From Ditylenchus dipsaci (lineage: Eukaryota; Nematoda; Chromadorea; Rhabditida; Anguinidae), in the NCBI GenBank assembly GCA_004194705.1, contig SADC01000916.1, positions 219,125 through 283,124 of the forward strand: 64,000 bases of DNA, written 5' to 3'. This document shows positions 12,089 to 23,215 of the stretch, in pieces; position 1 is the first letter of the stretch; each line of letters begins with the position of its first letter. A program made the position numbers and the translations under genes. The notes beneath the pieces are model-generated. The model was given only the letters and a program-made list of their open reading frames with translations, was not told the DNA's origin and did not search any database.

Positions 12089-12304
12089 GGCTAAACTTCG
12101 TTATACCACACCTATCAAAAATTGATTTTGACCACTTATTCGTGCTTTCAGGTCGTAATTAGTCGAAAAAAACATGTTTTTTGGGATTGGGAAGGATTTT
12201 TTTAGGGTTGGGTAATTCTCCGGAGAAATACTTTCCGGGTAATTACCCGGTAATTACCGGGTAATTACCGTAATTACCCGACAAGCGGAGAAATACTATT
12301 TGCT

Positions 12305-12615
12305 GATACCTAAACCATCTGGATGGTACCCAAACCACCTGAATGGTACCCAAACCACCGGTATAGTACCCAAATCACCTGGATAGTACCCAAACCATCT
12401 GGATGTTACCCGAAACACCTGGATGGTACCCAAATCTTCTGGATAGTACCCAAACCATCTGGATATCACCCAAAACACCTGGATGTTACCCAAACCACCT
12501 GGATGGTACTCAAATAACATGGATGGTACCTAAACCCCTGGATAGTACCCGAATCAACTGGATATCACTCAAAACACCTGAATGATACCTCAACCACCTG
12601 GATGATACCTAAACC
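12305..12615. repeat. Minisatellite, unit about 21-23 bp
   Basis: About 14 copies of the pattern acctggatggtacccaaa in tandem with point differences. Long frames through it on both strands (Pro/Tyr/Gly/Trp-rich) come from the repeat and are not genes. Confidence 0.9.
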
Positions 12616-13016
12616 AAAAAATTTCTGGCTAAGTAGGGTAGGTGGATTGGTTAATAGTTAATCCTAATAAAAAGTGAATGCTTAGTGGCGATTGTGATAT
12701 TTGTCGACCATAATTGCCATAAAATTTTCTATGAAGAAAGCAATTATACTTGTAAAATAAAAACATTCAAAAGATATTAGCATAAAAAGGAAGAAGATAT
12801 CGCAGAAAAGTAAAATAATGAAAAAATGTATCATCTGGGAGTCGAACCTTCGACATTTAAAAGGAGACCAGTAGTGTAAAGGAAAAGCATGGCTCAAGCG
12901 GGAAGTGATTCCTGCATAATCAGAAAGTGAACATTGCCTCCCCGGTTCCGACTTTGACGCAATTCTAAAGCAAAAACAGAAAATAAGAACGCTTCATACT
13001 TTTATAAGAGCCAACC

Positions 13017-13106
13017 TTCAAGTGTTTCCCCATTCTTTTCGCATCTGACTTGTAGCCAGCATTGCAGGACTTGCACAAACCAACCACTGTTAGATTCCCA
13101 TTTGCA
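13017..13106 (-). pseudogene. BED-type zinc-finger fragment of a hAT transposase
   Basis: The minus strand reads NLTVVGLCKSCNAGYKSDAK followed by RMGKHLK, the C-x2-C ... H pattern of a BED finger, which hAT transposases carry at their N-terminus. A probable donor (gttggc) follows the last codon. The upstream part (SSAFPGVGITTIEFKKEM) is open in another frame. It lies inside a hAT-type element, which supports the reading, but only one exon-sized piece is left. Confidence 0.45.
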
Positions 13107-14012
13107 TTTCTTTCTTAAACTCGATTGTAGTAATTCCAACACCAGGAAAAGCGCTTGAATTTGGACAACTGAATGTTCCATCTATAATACGAATGGAACA
13201 ACAGAAAAAAACAGTTTTCAGAAAAAATATCGAAGGTCAACTGCAATAAATACTGAAAAATAGTATTTCTCCGATTTCCTTTACGGAGAAATACTTAGTA
13301 TTTCTCCGGGTAATTACCCGGGTAATTACCCGAGAATTACCTGGGTAATTACCCATCACTCAACCCTAGATTTTTTTCGAGAAAAAAATTTTGACCGAAA
13401 ATTGACTTTTGCCTTGGGGGACCAAGCTAAACCATCCTAAAGAGGTACCCAGACACCCCAAAAAGATGGGATTTGAACATATTTTGTTAACTGGGGCTTA
13501 CCGTAGAAAAAAAAACTCTGGTATGCATACGTTTTTATGCATCCAGAGTCACTTTCGAGTGATTTGCGTCTAAGGTATGTGGGTGTGCGCATCTCAACTC
13601 CAAGCCCCCAAGCCCCCTGCGCCCCTTCGGGGGCGCAGGGGGCTTGGTTGGTTAGAGATGCGCGCACTCCCTTACCTTAGACATAATTCCGAGCAAGACT
13701 CTTGTTTAAAATGCATTGAAGACTCTTTTTGCCTAGCTGCAGTGACCAAAACGGGGTACAATGACCTTTATAAGATGGTTTACCTTGGTCCCCAAGGCAA
13801 AAAGTCAATTTTTGGTCAAAAAATTTTTTCTCGAAAAAATCCTTCCCAATCCCAAAAACATGTTCTTTCGACTAATTAGGACCTGAAAAGCACGAATAAG
13901 TGGTCAAAATCAACTTTTGGTAGGATGTGGTATAACGAATTCCAGCCAAAATGTTTTACTTATATGATAATGGGGGGAGGAGGTTGCCTTGGTCCTACTG
14001 TTGTTTTTTATT

Positions 14013-14160
14013 GGAATTTTTTAGGCTTAAGCTCAGGTAAAGGTAGGCCAGTGTATGCTAGGACGTACTCAAACATTTTTTTTACACCGAAGAACATGTT
14101 TCAGTCCGTCCTAACACACACTGGCCTACCTTTGCCTAAGCCTAAAAAAAATAACAAAAA
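14013..14160. repeat. Palindromic MITE with TTAGGCAAAGGTAGGCC-type arms
   Basis: ttaggcttaagctcaggtaa on the left pairs with ctttgcctaagcctaa on the right around a tttttttacaccg spacer. Related single arms occur near 6745, 8045, 15890, 23695, 42665 and 52980. Confidence 0.75.
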
Positions 14161-14572
14161 ACAGGGAAACCAAGGCAAAAAAAGCCAATCATATGAGGCC
14201 AAAATTTATATCGTTAAACGACTTGATTGGTGTGAAAAAAGTCGTTGTTCAAAAATAGGCTCTGTATACGTTCGGGTGCCATTATCTCTCGAAAAAAGAC
14301 ATTTTAATTTTCTTGTTGTTTTTTTGTCCTTTTTTTTTGTACTTTTTGTCCTTCCGAAAGTGCAGAATTTTTTTGTAAAATATGGCATACAATAAATAAC
14401 CGTATGTTAATAACTGTAGCAACTTCTCGACCATACTAGCGAATAAACCGAATCCCACCACCCCCACCCCAAACCCCCACCCAACGATTTTCATTTGTTA
14501 ACTTAAGTAAAAAGTACCCGAATTTATGTTTCAGACCCACTAAAAGTGCGTAAGACTGTTATAAGTCACAAC

Positions 14573-15267
14573 CAGTGTTTTAAAAGCACCGGTGCCAGTG
14601 TTTTGGTGGCACCGGTGCGATCTAAAGTCTAGTATACACCCTTCACTCAAGTCTAGTATACACTCTTCAGTCAAATTAGCTTGGCGGACCAAGGCAATTT
14701 TTTTTTTAAATTAAAAATTAAAAAAAAATTTGTCTTGGTCCCCAAGCTAATTTGACTGAAGGGTGCATACTAGACTTGAGTGAAGGGTGTATACTAGAAC
14801 TGATCCCGGTGCGGTGCTGGATTTAAAGAAAAAGGCACCAGCACCGGTGCCCCCACCGCTGCCGGTGCCATTTTTTCGGTGGCACCGCTACCCACTTTGA
14901 ACTAAATTTTGAAATAAAAGCCGGTGCGTTTCTGGTGCTAAATTTAGCACCGGTGCCGGTTCGGTGCCGACCTCTATTCCCAGTGCTATTTCCGGAGCTA
15001 ACTTTTAGGTATTCAAAACACTGAGCAGGACCTGATCTTGTGAAAAGAGAGTCCTTCTAAATTTCAAGAAAATTGATCTTCTTATATCATTTTAGTGTAT
15101 TTGATACTGAAAAACGTTTTGAGTAAAAAATTGGGGTTTTAATGCTTTCGGTGTTGGCACCGGTCGGCACCGAAAACCGGTTCTGTGCCGAATTTATTAT
15201 CGGTGTCGGTGCGGTGCCTATCACTATCCTTGGTGCCGGAGCTAACTTTTAGATATCTTAAACACTG
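14573..15267. mobile_element. hAT-like element, ends CAGTGTTTTAA, TSD GTCACAAC
   Basis: GTCACAAC at 14565-14572 and 15268-15275 flanks ends CAGTGTTTTAAAAGC and ttaaacactg. The interior is made of ggtgccggtgcc-like text. A separate 174-bp palindrome (14629-14802) is nested inside. No coding capacity is left. Confidence 0.85.
14629..14802. mobile_element. Nested palindromic MITE (tctagtatacacccttcact arms)
   Basis: The two arms are near-perfect reverse complements around an A/T-rich centre with 'ttggtccccaag'. A partial copy lies at about 42920-43000. Confidence 0.75.
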
Positions 15268-15808
15268 GTCACAACTTCCGTGCGCTGGCCTACCTCAGAG
15301 CCTAAGGCAAAACCTAAAGTTGTTGTTTTAAAGGTGGTTACAGCAACTTTAAAGAGTGAAAATTGTTGGAGTGGGGTGGGGTGATGGATATTCGCTAATA
15401 GCGCCAATTTCTCGTATAATATACGAGAAATCTATATATATTGACGTACAATTACAGTTATCGACATGGTCATCTTAACATCTATAGATCTCTCAGATCT
15501 GAAGCTGGTGATTTTCGGGTCCATAGAAATGCTTCAAAAATATGCCTTGGTCCCTTGTTGATTCGAAAAAATATGTAAGCAAGTCCATGTGCCCATAAGC
15601 CTCTGTGCCAACCTAAATAGAAGTCGGAAAATCATCAGTGAAGATCGTAGGAAAAAAAGTAAAAAATTTATTAGTTTTGGGTGATTTTGGGATGGTCAAA
15701 TTGTTGGGGGTGGTATTTGCTAGTAGCGCCAAATTGTCAAAAAAAAACACATAGCCGGAGCTATGAATCGAACCACTATCGTCTTTGATCGGTGTAACTG
15801 CGACTCGC

Positions 15809-16022
15809 TACAAATCGTGACTGGCTAAGAATTGAATTTTTTAATTTCATTTTTTGACTGTTTTTTGCATGTTCTTTTAATTTTTTTAACTTAGGCCTTA
15901 GGTTTAGACAAGAGTAGGCCAGGGCATGTTAGGACGGGCTCAAACGTGTGTCCCAGACTGAGCCCCAAAACACGCCAATTTGAAAAAACTGTAGCGAGTC
16001 ACAATTTGTAGCGAGTCGAATG
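15809..16022. repeat. Foldback element with GCGACTCGCTACAAAT ends
   Basis: gcgactcgctacaaat on the left is inverted near the right end (tttgtagcgagtcg). A second copy lies at 42577-42805. The left edge overlaps a tRNA-like stretch (gtggttcgattca on the minus strand at about 15765). Confidence 0.65.
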
Positions 16023-16104
16023 TCCGTCCTTAGATCGACCGCCGCCGCTTCACCACTGCAGTACCAAGTAGCTTGTGTTTTATTGACTTATTTGGGATAT
16101 GGGC

Positions 16105-16320
16105 CCTCTCTAATAAACGGCCCCTCGACTTTGAGGGCTTATATATCAGCCCACAGTTAGTAACTTATATTCTATATTAATCCCCCATGGGGGATTATTT
16201 TTCAACCCTCGAAAAATACGGAAATTGTCAATAAAAAATAGCCTTAACTCTAAATCCTAGTCAAAAAATAGGGTGGGGGATTATTAGAGATTGGGGGATT
16301 TTTTTAGAGAATATACGGTT
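16105..16320. repeat. Relic of the CCGTATT/TATACGG MITE family
   Basis: It begins near ctctctaataaacggcccc and ends ttagagaatatacggt. Internal gggggatta blocks are inverted. Confidence 0.45.
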
Positions 16321-16409
16321 TGCAAAGCTGTATATTGCATTATCTCAATTGCCACAAGCTTAAGCGGTTCTAAATTTTCGATTTATCTCATCGTACGATC
16401 CGGACAGTA

Positions 16410-16771
16410 CAGGGTTATTCAAGAAATTGTAACACTTTCAAACTGCCATAACTTTTTATCCCGGCACGATTTCGAAATTTTGTAAACGCAGATCGACTCA
16501 GAATTTCATGGCAATTTTTTTGGTATATAATGTCAAAATCACGATTTTCGCTTGGTCCCCCTGTGGTTTTGGTCTTACCCATCCAGAGGCCATCCACAGA
16601 CCAAGACCAAAACCACAGGGGGACCAAGCGAAAATCGTGATTTTGACATTATATACCAAAAAAATTGCCATGAAATTCTGAGTCGATCTGCGTTTACAAA
16701 ATTTCGAAATCGTGCCGGGAATAAAAAGTTATGGCAGTTTGAAAGTGTTACAATTTCTTGAATAACCCTGT
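16410..16771. repeat. Near-perfect palindrome, about 175-bp arms
   Basis: cagggttattcaagaaattg at the left edge is mirrored by caatttcttgaataaccctg at the right. The centre is a short spacer around 16580-16597. Edges of the form TACAGGGT are typical of mariner-like MITEs. Confidence 0.9.
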
Positions 16772-16957
16772 ATCTTAAAAAATCTCGATATAGATCTCAA
16801 AATTTTCCGATTTTTCGAGGGGTCGAAAAATAACCTGCTGGCTCGTTTAAAAAGATAATACGGTGTGTGAAACATGATCTGGGAAACATGAAATATACAG
16901 ATGAACCCTCATGCCACCCTTGAAACCCTTGTAACACCAATCAACTTCAACCAAAAC

Positions 16958-16963
16958 TTTATT
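16958..16963 (-). promoter_or_regulatory. Polyadenylation signal AATAAA of the BTB gene
   Basis: AATAAA on the minus strand lies about 90 bp past the proposed stop at 17052. Confidence 0.7.
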
Positions 16964-17051
16964 GACAGTCTCCAAACAAATGCAACAACGACACAAAGAA
17001 TCTACAATTTGCTATAGTCAAGAACAAATAATGCTAATGGTAATTGAGAAT

Positions 17052-18561
17052 CTAGCGCACCCAGTCTGAAGTTTGTCTGACCAGATGCTCAAAGATCAGG
17101 GGCCTTCGCAGAACTAGTCTAAATAACAAGGATGTAAAAATTAAAGGCCACATCCTCATGAAGAATAGTCCTTACCAACAATCTCTCCAAGCCATACTCC
17201 TGCGCCATCCACGTTCTTCTAGCCAAAGACACCAAATTGGGGTTTCTCAACAAAAAGTTTTGGCACACAATAAGCATATCAGCCATTCCGAAGCGATGAC
17301 CCAGCTTCAAGAGGCTCTCCACGTTCCTGTCTAAAATAAGAGGAATAAAAATCACATGATGAGAAGGCTGTAACTAATTTACCCCGCCAAATTACTGATT
17401 TACCCCGCCAAATTATTTTTTTACCCCGCCAAATTTGAATTTTGAGCAAAATACTCGTTTACCCCGCCAAATTACTAATTCACCCCGCCAAATTATTTTT
17501 TTACCCCGCCAAATTTGAATTTTCGGTAAAATACTGCAGTAAATTTTGCGGGAATTCAGATTTTATAGTCAAAAATGACTTGGATCGCTCAAAATCCCAC
17601 CCCGAGTGGCCAGAAGCCCCTGAAAGTTGGTTTTTTGGGGGTTTACTAAAGGGGGGGGGGTAAACTTTTTGCGAAAAATCGATTGAGCGGATCAGATTTC
17701 CAGTCCGATCGCTGAATTGCTCAGAATTTCACCCTGAACCATTCTCAACCATCTTAAACCACCCTAAACCATCCCAACTGCTCCAGACCAGTATCTAACT
17801 ACCCTAAATCAGTGCTTAGTGCTTTTGCTCAAAATTCAAATTTGGCGGGGTAAAAAAATAATTTGGCGGGGTAAATCAGTAATTTGGCGGGGTAAAACAA
17901 TTTGAGCCGATGAGAAATCACAATAACTCAAATCCATTTACCTGTAATCGGCTTACGCACCGGGTAGATGACTTTCAACAGCTCAGTGAATTCTTCGCAA
18001 GTCACGTCTTTGATATCGTATTCCTTCTTGTCCACATCATCCTTGAACATATTCTTGAAGACCACTGAATGAGTTGAGAGATACTGAAAAAACACAACTT
18101 TGAAAGCAAAAAAAGTAAAATTTAGAATATCCTACAGCCTTGTTCACACCTACTGGCTTTCCATCCAACTGTAAGATACAGTCCGCATCATACGATAAGG
18201 TAGAAGGTGAATCAAAGTAGTTTGCAAAGTCCTCATCACTAAACAGAATTATGAATTAAAGAGGAATAGCTTACACACTGAACATACGTTTGGTCCAATT
18301 CCGACACTCTTTCCTGCATGACTGACTTATTGATTTCCAGCGCCGACACTTCCATCTTGAGCTTCGATACTTCGTTCTTCAGCGTTGACTCATTGATTTC
18401 CAGCGCCGACACTTCCATCTTGAGCTTCGATACTTCGTTTTCAGCGTTGACTCATTGCTTTCCAATTCTGCCACTCTCATCTTAAGCTTTGACTCATTGC
18501 TTTCCAATTCTGACACTTTCATCTTAAGCTTCGACACTTCTCTCGTCAAATCTTCGAGCAT
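17052..18561 (-). CDS. Coiled-coil and BTB (POZ) domain protein, nematode bath-like
   Basis: Likely protein-interaction adaptor; BTB proteins of this group commonly serve as cullin-3 ligase adaptors (family knowledge). Exons: A 18288-18561, B 18136-18238, C 17942-18083, D from 17330 down to about 17145, and a short last exon 17052-17118. Exon A encodes a coiled coil of about 14-residue repeats (VSKLKMEVSALEINE type); one base is missing near 18432 compared with its neighbouring repeat. Exon B ends LQLDGKPVGVNKA and exon C continues YLSTHSVVFKNMF to LLKVIYPVRKPIT: a BTB fold. Exon D (RNVESLLKLGHRF, NFLLRNP, YGLERLL) is the BACK-like tail. No MATH domain is seen. The start ATG at 18561 lies 21 bp after a TTTCAG acceptor, as in trans-spliced nematode genes. 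The splice into the last exon is uncertain by a base or two. Intron C/D holds a transposon. Confidence 0.85.
17366..17908. mobile_element. Non-autonomous GGCTGTAAC MULE in the BTB gene intron, TSD GATGAGAA
   Basis: GATGAGAA at 17358-17365 and 17909-17916 flanks ends GGCTGTAACTAATTTACC and GGCTCAAATTGTTTTACC. Inverted arrays of ttaccccgccaaatt follow on each side. The core (about 17590-17820) is shared with 49560-49790 and 32270-32480. Without it the host intron would be about 60 bp. Confidence 0.88.
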
Positions 18562-18712
18562 GGTTGGCACATAAAATGCGATCTGAAAGAGTAAATTCGA
18601 AATAGAAAACACACATGGTCTAATATCTTAGAGCTTAGAAAAATCTTTTGTTCTATATTAAGCTTCCCCAGACTCTACCGAAACAATCACAAATTGCTTT
18701 GATTTTTCCTAA

Positions 18713-18940
18713 GAAGTCTTATACTCAAAATGATCGCCAGATTTTTGTACACATTCTGGTAGCAAGAAATTTTGAAAAAGAAAGTAAAATGTAGGAAGAT
18801 CGAAAACGTAGAAATTCACCGAAGCATACCGAAACACAATTTTCATCAACTTGAACTTCTAACTTTTTATTTCCTTTTTTTAATTTCTTGCTACCAGAAT
18901 GTGCACAATAGCCTGGCGATGATTTGAGTATGAAACTTTA
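18713..18940. repeat. Inverted repeat, about 60-bp arms
   Basis: ctcaaaatgatcgccag and attctggtagcaag on the left recur inverted at about 18880-18940. It lies upstream of the BTB gene. Confidence 0.7.
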
Positions 18941-19809
18941 AAGAAAAATATAAATCTCTTAACCAAAGAAAAGAAATGTGGGAAAGTCTGGCGGAGCCAA
19001 TTACTGGTGTTCCGAAAAAAACCCGAAAAGCACAGAAATTTTGTTAAAAACTACAAGATATTATTCCACATTTTACTGACTCTAATGTGTTATTTTACAA
19101 AATTCTAACTTGTATGCCGCAACGGCTGGCTCTGTACTTCATTAAGTTGTAAAATAATTCCGAAGTCAAAGAAATTTTAAAACGAAGCAATACTCGTGGG
19201 GTGCAAATAAAAAATCCTTTTTCACGTTTCATTTTAACAATGGGAATAAAGTGAAGCACTTCAAGATAGGTTTCTTTAGATAGGTAACAAGTAGTCATGT
19301 TGTCTAAAAGCGAACAGAACAATTTCAATTAGCCGATTTTTTAGAGCCTGCCAAAAGACGAATTGTTGAGCAGACAGTCCCAGCATAGACTTACGCTATA
19401 TCATGTGTCATAATAGTTGCGCCAATTTCAAATGTCGGAATCAGAGTGGTATAAAAATATTCTCTAACAATTACGTCTCTTCCAAAAATAGTTTTTCTGC
19501 TGATGCAATATATAGTTGACACTCGATAAAACATATACGCAGAAGATTATCTCTGCCTAGGGCAGAACACTTTTCAACCTGATTCTAACATTTTTTGTAA
19601 GGGCCTAAAAAGGCTCTTACAAAAATTACAAAGTTTGTGTCTCATCAAACGCTTGTTTTTCAGCCCCATTTCCAAAATTATAAATGAAGAAAGACTGGCC
19701 TCATCCTTGCAGTGCAAAATTGCTGATCCCAGTCCTAATATTCCTCCGAAATCCGATACTTCTTTGAACGCGCATTCTGCAATGTACGATATCAGATAAG
19801 GCTGAGAAG
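18941..19809. other. No gene seen between the BTB and SRR1-like genes
   Basis: Only short frames occur. A small inverted pair (tttttgtaagggcct / aggctcttacaaaa) lies at about 19590-19625. Confidence 0.4.
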
Positions 19810-20478
19810 TCAGAAATCCTTGATGGGTGGTTGATACTCGTCATCATCACTTGACTCAATTCGCAGGAAGAAGTTGGCTGTCCAAAATATTGCTTTCTCT
19901 AACTTTCCAACATCAACTAGCTTTTCGATGACAGAATCAAGAAGTTTGTAATCAGCTGAAAATATAGTGTAAGTTTTCAATGGATAACGGCTGGCTAAAA
20001 AAGCTTGAATCTCATCATAAATTTTACTTTTGGCAAAGCGAAAATGACTCACGTCGTGGCATGTAATACAAAGTTATCTGATCGAAGTCTATGTTATCCC
20101 CGCTGAAGACATCCAATGTGAGCTCCTGCTTTCCTTTGACATTCCATCCGATCTCCTGCAAAAAGTTGACTTCCGACTGCTCTGCCAGTAACTCATGCCA
20201 ATGTTTTGATGACACGGAAGAAAGCTCATCCACGATATTTGTGAGAAGGCAAGCCTGATGGAACGAAATCTTCTCGTTTAGAGAACCAACACCAAGAGCG
20301 ACAACTTGATTTATCTTGCCCTCAGAGAACACTTCCCGAAGATGATTAAGGATTACTTGCCTTGAAAGCGATTTAAAATATCAAATAAAATTGGAAAGGC
20401 CTACATTTCCAGATTGAACTTTTGGTGTAGCTTTTCACATAAACCATTCATTTGTTCCGTAATAATCGTTCGAGACAT
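19810..20478 (-). CDS. SRR1-like domain protein
   Basis: SRR1-like proteins are conserved eukaryotic proteins named after a plant light-signalling and clock regulator; the biochemical role is not established. Three exons, 20405-20478, 20053-20360 and 19810-19955, join without any frameshift into 175 residues. The first begins MSRTIITEQMNGLCEKLHQK. Exon 2 has the core strand KINQVVALGVGSLNEKISFH, matching the family's 'lGlGs' and downstream 'Q.all..l' pattern, then FLQEIGWNV. The exon 2/3 junction forms YYMPRPDYKLLDSVIEKLV, the counterpart of the family's 'fMPHC...L' segment, and exon 3 has KAIFWTANFF where the family has 'GNSF'. The start ATG lies 8 bp after a TTTTAG acceptor. It is the only multi-exon conserved gene in the window that reads through cleanly. 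Confidence 0.75.
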
Positions 20479-20781
20479 TTTTTAATCTAAAACAATCAAA
20501 ATAAAATCATCTAGACTTGATAATGATGTAGTCCAAAACGTAATAAAAACGACTTATAGCTTTTTTTGTGCTGTTATAAAAAATTTGTGAAAAACTCGGA
20601 TGCCATACAGTCAAACCTGGATATGACGACACCAAAAAGTTGTTCTTGTCAAGGCTGCGACAGTTTTTTACGGCTCCAGGTGTATTCCCCCGCGGTGAAT
20701 TCCCCCGCGAAATTTCTCGAATTAATGCTTTTGTCTCACGAAGAAGTTCTATAATTTTAAATATGTTTATAATCCATGCAC

Positions 20782-20935
20782 CAGGGCTGGGACGGAAGAC
20801 AAAAAAAGTCGGAACAAAAATCGGGACCGGAAGTAGAAAATTTTCAAACCGGAAGTCGGAAATCGGAAGAAAAAAAGTGTCGGAATCTGAAATCGGGAGA
20901 CGCAAATCGGAAGAAATTTAAAAAAATTCCAAATT
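20782..20935. mobile_element. Left end of a CAGGGCTGG hAT-like element
   Basis: cagggctgggacggaagac starts at 20782 after CCATGCAC (20774-20781) and runs into 'ggaagtcggaaatcgg' text. The right end is not downstream. The same octamer follows a right end at 7268. Confidence 0.6.
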
Positions 20936-21015
20936 TTTTTCGGCACTTGTATCGTTCACTCCACCACCCAAATTTTTGAAAAGTGAACCAAAACACGTCC
21001 TTCACGTCCTTTCTA

Positions 21016-21039
21016 CTCTCTCTCTCTCTCTCTCTCTAA
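21016..21039. repeat. (CT)n microsatellite
   Basis: About eleven CT dinucleotides follow each other. Confidence 0.9.
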
Positions 21040-21603
21040 TACGATAGAAGAAACATTTTGAACATTTTCTGGTCTGAAAATTCTAATATTTCTCATAAAA
21101 TTTTGACTTTAAGTCTTCAAAGGAAGGGGAGGGGGGAACCTTCTTTACGCATCGCCTTAGGTCACAGTTTCGACTATCACTAGCTGTAAACCATATTACC
21201 AGTAAACATATTACCAGCATATTACCAGTTTTTACTCCTTTTATTCACAAGTTTAGTGTCAAAACGATCCTCACCCTCTTGGCTATTCAATAAAACCATC
21301 AGCACAGGCTTTCACACCTGCCGGAGCTTGTAACCGGGCTAAAGTAGGCCAAATTTCTGAAAATTGATGGTTTTCGAGGTTTTTTCTTTGACTGGTTTCA
21401 CTAAAATTTCTGACTTTTTTCTACAAGTCACAAGTTTCATACACCAAAATGTAGCCAAGACTCTAGACTTTCATTTAAGTTATCAAACAAAGTAGGCTTG
21501 GGCTAGATTTGGGATAATTATCCAATTTTCGGACATGTGAATCTCCATTCACCGCAAAAATAGCGTTTTTCTTAAAAACGTAAAAAGCAAGCATGGTTTT
21601 TAC

Positions 21604-22355
21604 TAGAGCTGACGATTTGGCTTGTTGCGATATATTTTTGCGATATTTTTGTTCACGATCAAATGCGATATGCGATAAATCCAAAATGATGATGCGATAT
21701 ATCGCTGCGATATGCGATATTTTTCCACAGAGGTTAGCAAAGCCTTAAAAAATTCTGCGGCGGCCAAGCCGCCGCAGAATTACTATTTATTTGTGACTAA
21801 TCAAGCAGACTAACTCCAATGAACAATTTTATTTAACATTATTTTTCACATTTCCACCTTGTATCCATCATCATCCTCACATAACATCACCTAATACTTG
21901 AAATTCAATTCTTTCAGATTCTTGTTCAAAAAGAGCAACATCTCCGCATTCTGTTTCAGTTTCCACAGTAGGCTCATCTAGAAATATATGCCCTTAACAC
22001 GCTGCCGACAAACATCAAAAGAAAATTGCACAGAAGAGAAAAAATCACAGACGCAGAACAGCACAGGACAATAGAAATAACAATGCGGCGACACTAGGCG
22101 AAGATTTCGCCAAAATTCGCTCAAAAACAAAAAAATTCGGCAAAAAATCTGGCGAAAATCTAAAATTTTCACAAAATCGTGTGAAATTTTAGGCGAAAAA
22201 TGTCAAATCGGCTTGCGATATATCTCACCCGATGCGATGCGATATGCGATATTTTCAAAATGGCCGGTGCGATATTTGCGATCGATATTTTTGGCTAAAA
22301 TTTGGTGCGATCGATCGATATTTGCGATGCGATATATCGATCGTCGTCAGCTCTA
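21604..22355. mobile_element. hAT-like element, ends TAGAGCTGACGA, TSD GTTTTTAC
   Basis: GTTTTTAC at 21596-21603 and 22356-22363 flanks inverted TAGAGCTGACGA ends. Subterminal zones are packed with gcgatatgcgata motifs in both orientations. The centre keeps the last coding exon of a gene (21877-21977, minus), so this is a deletion derivative of a coding element. Confidence 0.88.
21877..21977 (-). pseudogene. Last exon of a transposon gene
   Basis: After a TATTTCTAG acceptor the minus strand reads DEPTVETETECGDVALFEQE then SERIEFQVLGDVM and TGA, an acidic C-terminus. A minus-strand AATAAA lies about 50 bp downstream. Its position in a hAT-type element suggests the end of the lost transposase, but the text is too short to prove this. 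Confidence 0.5.
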
Positions 22356-23215
22356 GTTTTTACCCACCACTTTCTTCTAAAAAATGCAATAAAAAATGAG
22401 AGTTACTCATCAAAAGTGGCAATTAATTTTTTGGACTGAAAAAATAACAGGGGGACCAAGGGATTTTTTTTGAATTTTACGCAAAAATTTGCTCAAAATT
22501 AAAAAAAACTGCTTTGGTCCCCCTGTTGTTTTTTCAGTCCAAAAAATTAATTGCCACTTTTGATGATTAACTCTCATTTTTTATTGCATTTTTGTAAGAA
22601 AGTAGTGGGTAAGAACCCATATTTGATATTTACGTTTTTCCGAAAAACGCGAGAATCAGAAGTCGACAAACGGGAAAAATTTTCCGTTCCCAAATTTTGC
22701 TTATAGATTGATGTTTCCCGCTATCAAAATGAATAAAATCAATAATTTTTTTTACCATATTTGCCTTGGTGTTCATTTTATAAAATAAAATGAGTCTTAG
22801 AGATCAACTTTTAATAATTTTGCCAAAAAATAGTCACAGAGCCTTTTCTAGAACTTAAGTTAATACCCAATACCAAAATGTAGCCCTGGATCTGCTGTAC
22901 AAAGATTGAACAAATATTCACAATATTATCCATCTATAGAAACTAGAAGCTATTTTGCTATAGACATTCTGTTGTAAAAAGTCCAACACTCTTTTTATAG
23001 TCAAATTATAGACAAAAAATTATTCTATTTTTTCTCACTATTTTTTCTAACTGTAATTATAGACCCGGGTCTATTATTTTTCGAACTGACCTCAAGGAGA
23101 GTCTATAATTAAAGCAAATACGGTAAACCGATTGGTATTAAGCTAGGATGCGGTTTATTGGCAAAACTATTATCAGGGAAAAAAACAACCTGTACAATTA
23201 AAATGATTATAGGAA

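Larger units (their letters stand above)
12203..13368. mobile_element. hAT-like element, ends TAGGGTTG, TSD GATTTTTT
   Basis: GATTTTTT stands at 12195-12202 and 13369-13376. The ends are TAGGGTTGGGTAATTCTC and, inverted, TAGGGTTGAGTGATGGGTAA, followed inward by ggtaattacccgg repeats on both sides. The 1166-bp unit holds a 21-23 bp minisatellite (12305-12615) and a BED-finger-like fragment (13017-13106, minus). It is non-autonomous. Confidence 0.82.
12089..13948. repeat. Large palindrome split by a hAT insertion in its left arm
   Basis: ggctaaacttcgttatacca at 12089 is mirrored by tggtataacg...ccagcc ending at 13948. The left arm (12089-12202 plus 13377-13606) pairs with the right arm (13648-13948). 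The centre is a GC-rich hairpin at 13607-13647 (aagccccctgcgcccc, loop ttc). Removing the hAT element and one TSD restores the arm. Confidence 0.8.
21480..22640. repeat. Dispersed repeat interrupted by a hAT element
   Basis: The outer parts (21480-21603 and 22356-22640) join into the same sequence as 6123-6420 in reverse. The interruption is the element at 21604-22355. Confidence 0.75.

Noticed and set aside
12305..12615. CRISPR array
   Set aside because: Units are contiguous, degenerate and without unique spacers, and the genome is eukaryotic. The same applies to the other arrays.
13607..13647. Rho-independent terminator
   Set aside because: The strong GC hairpin is the centre of a large palindrome in a eukaryotic sequence and has no relation to a gene end.
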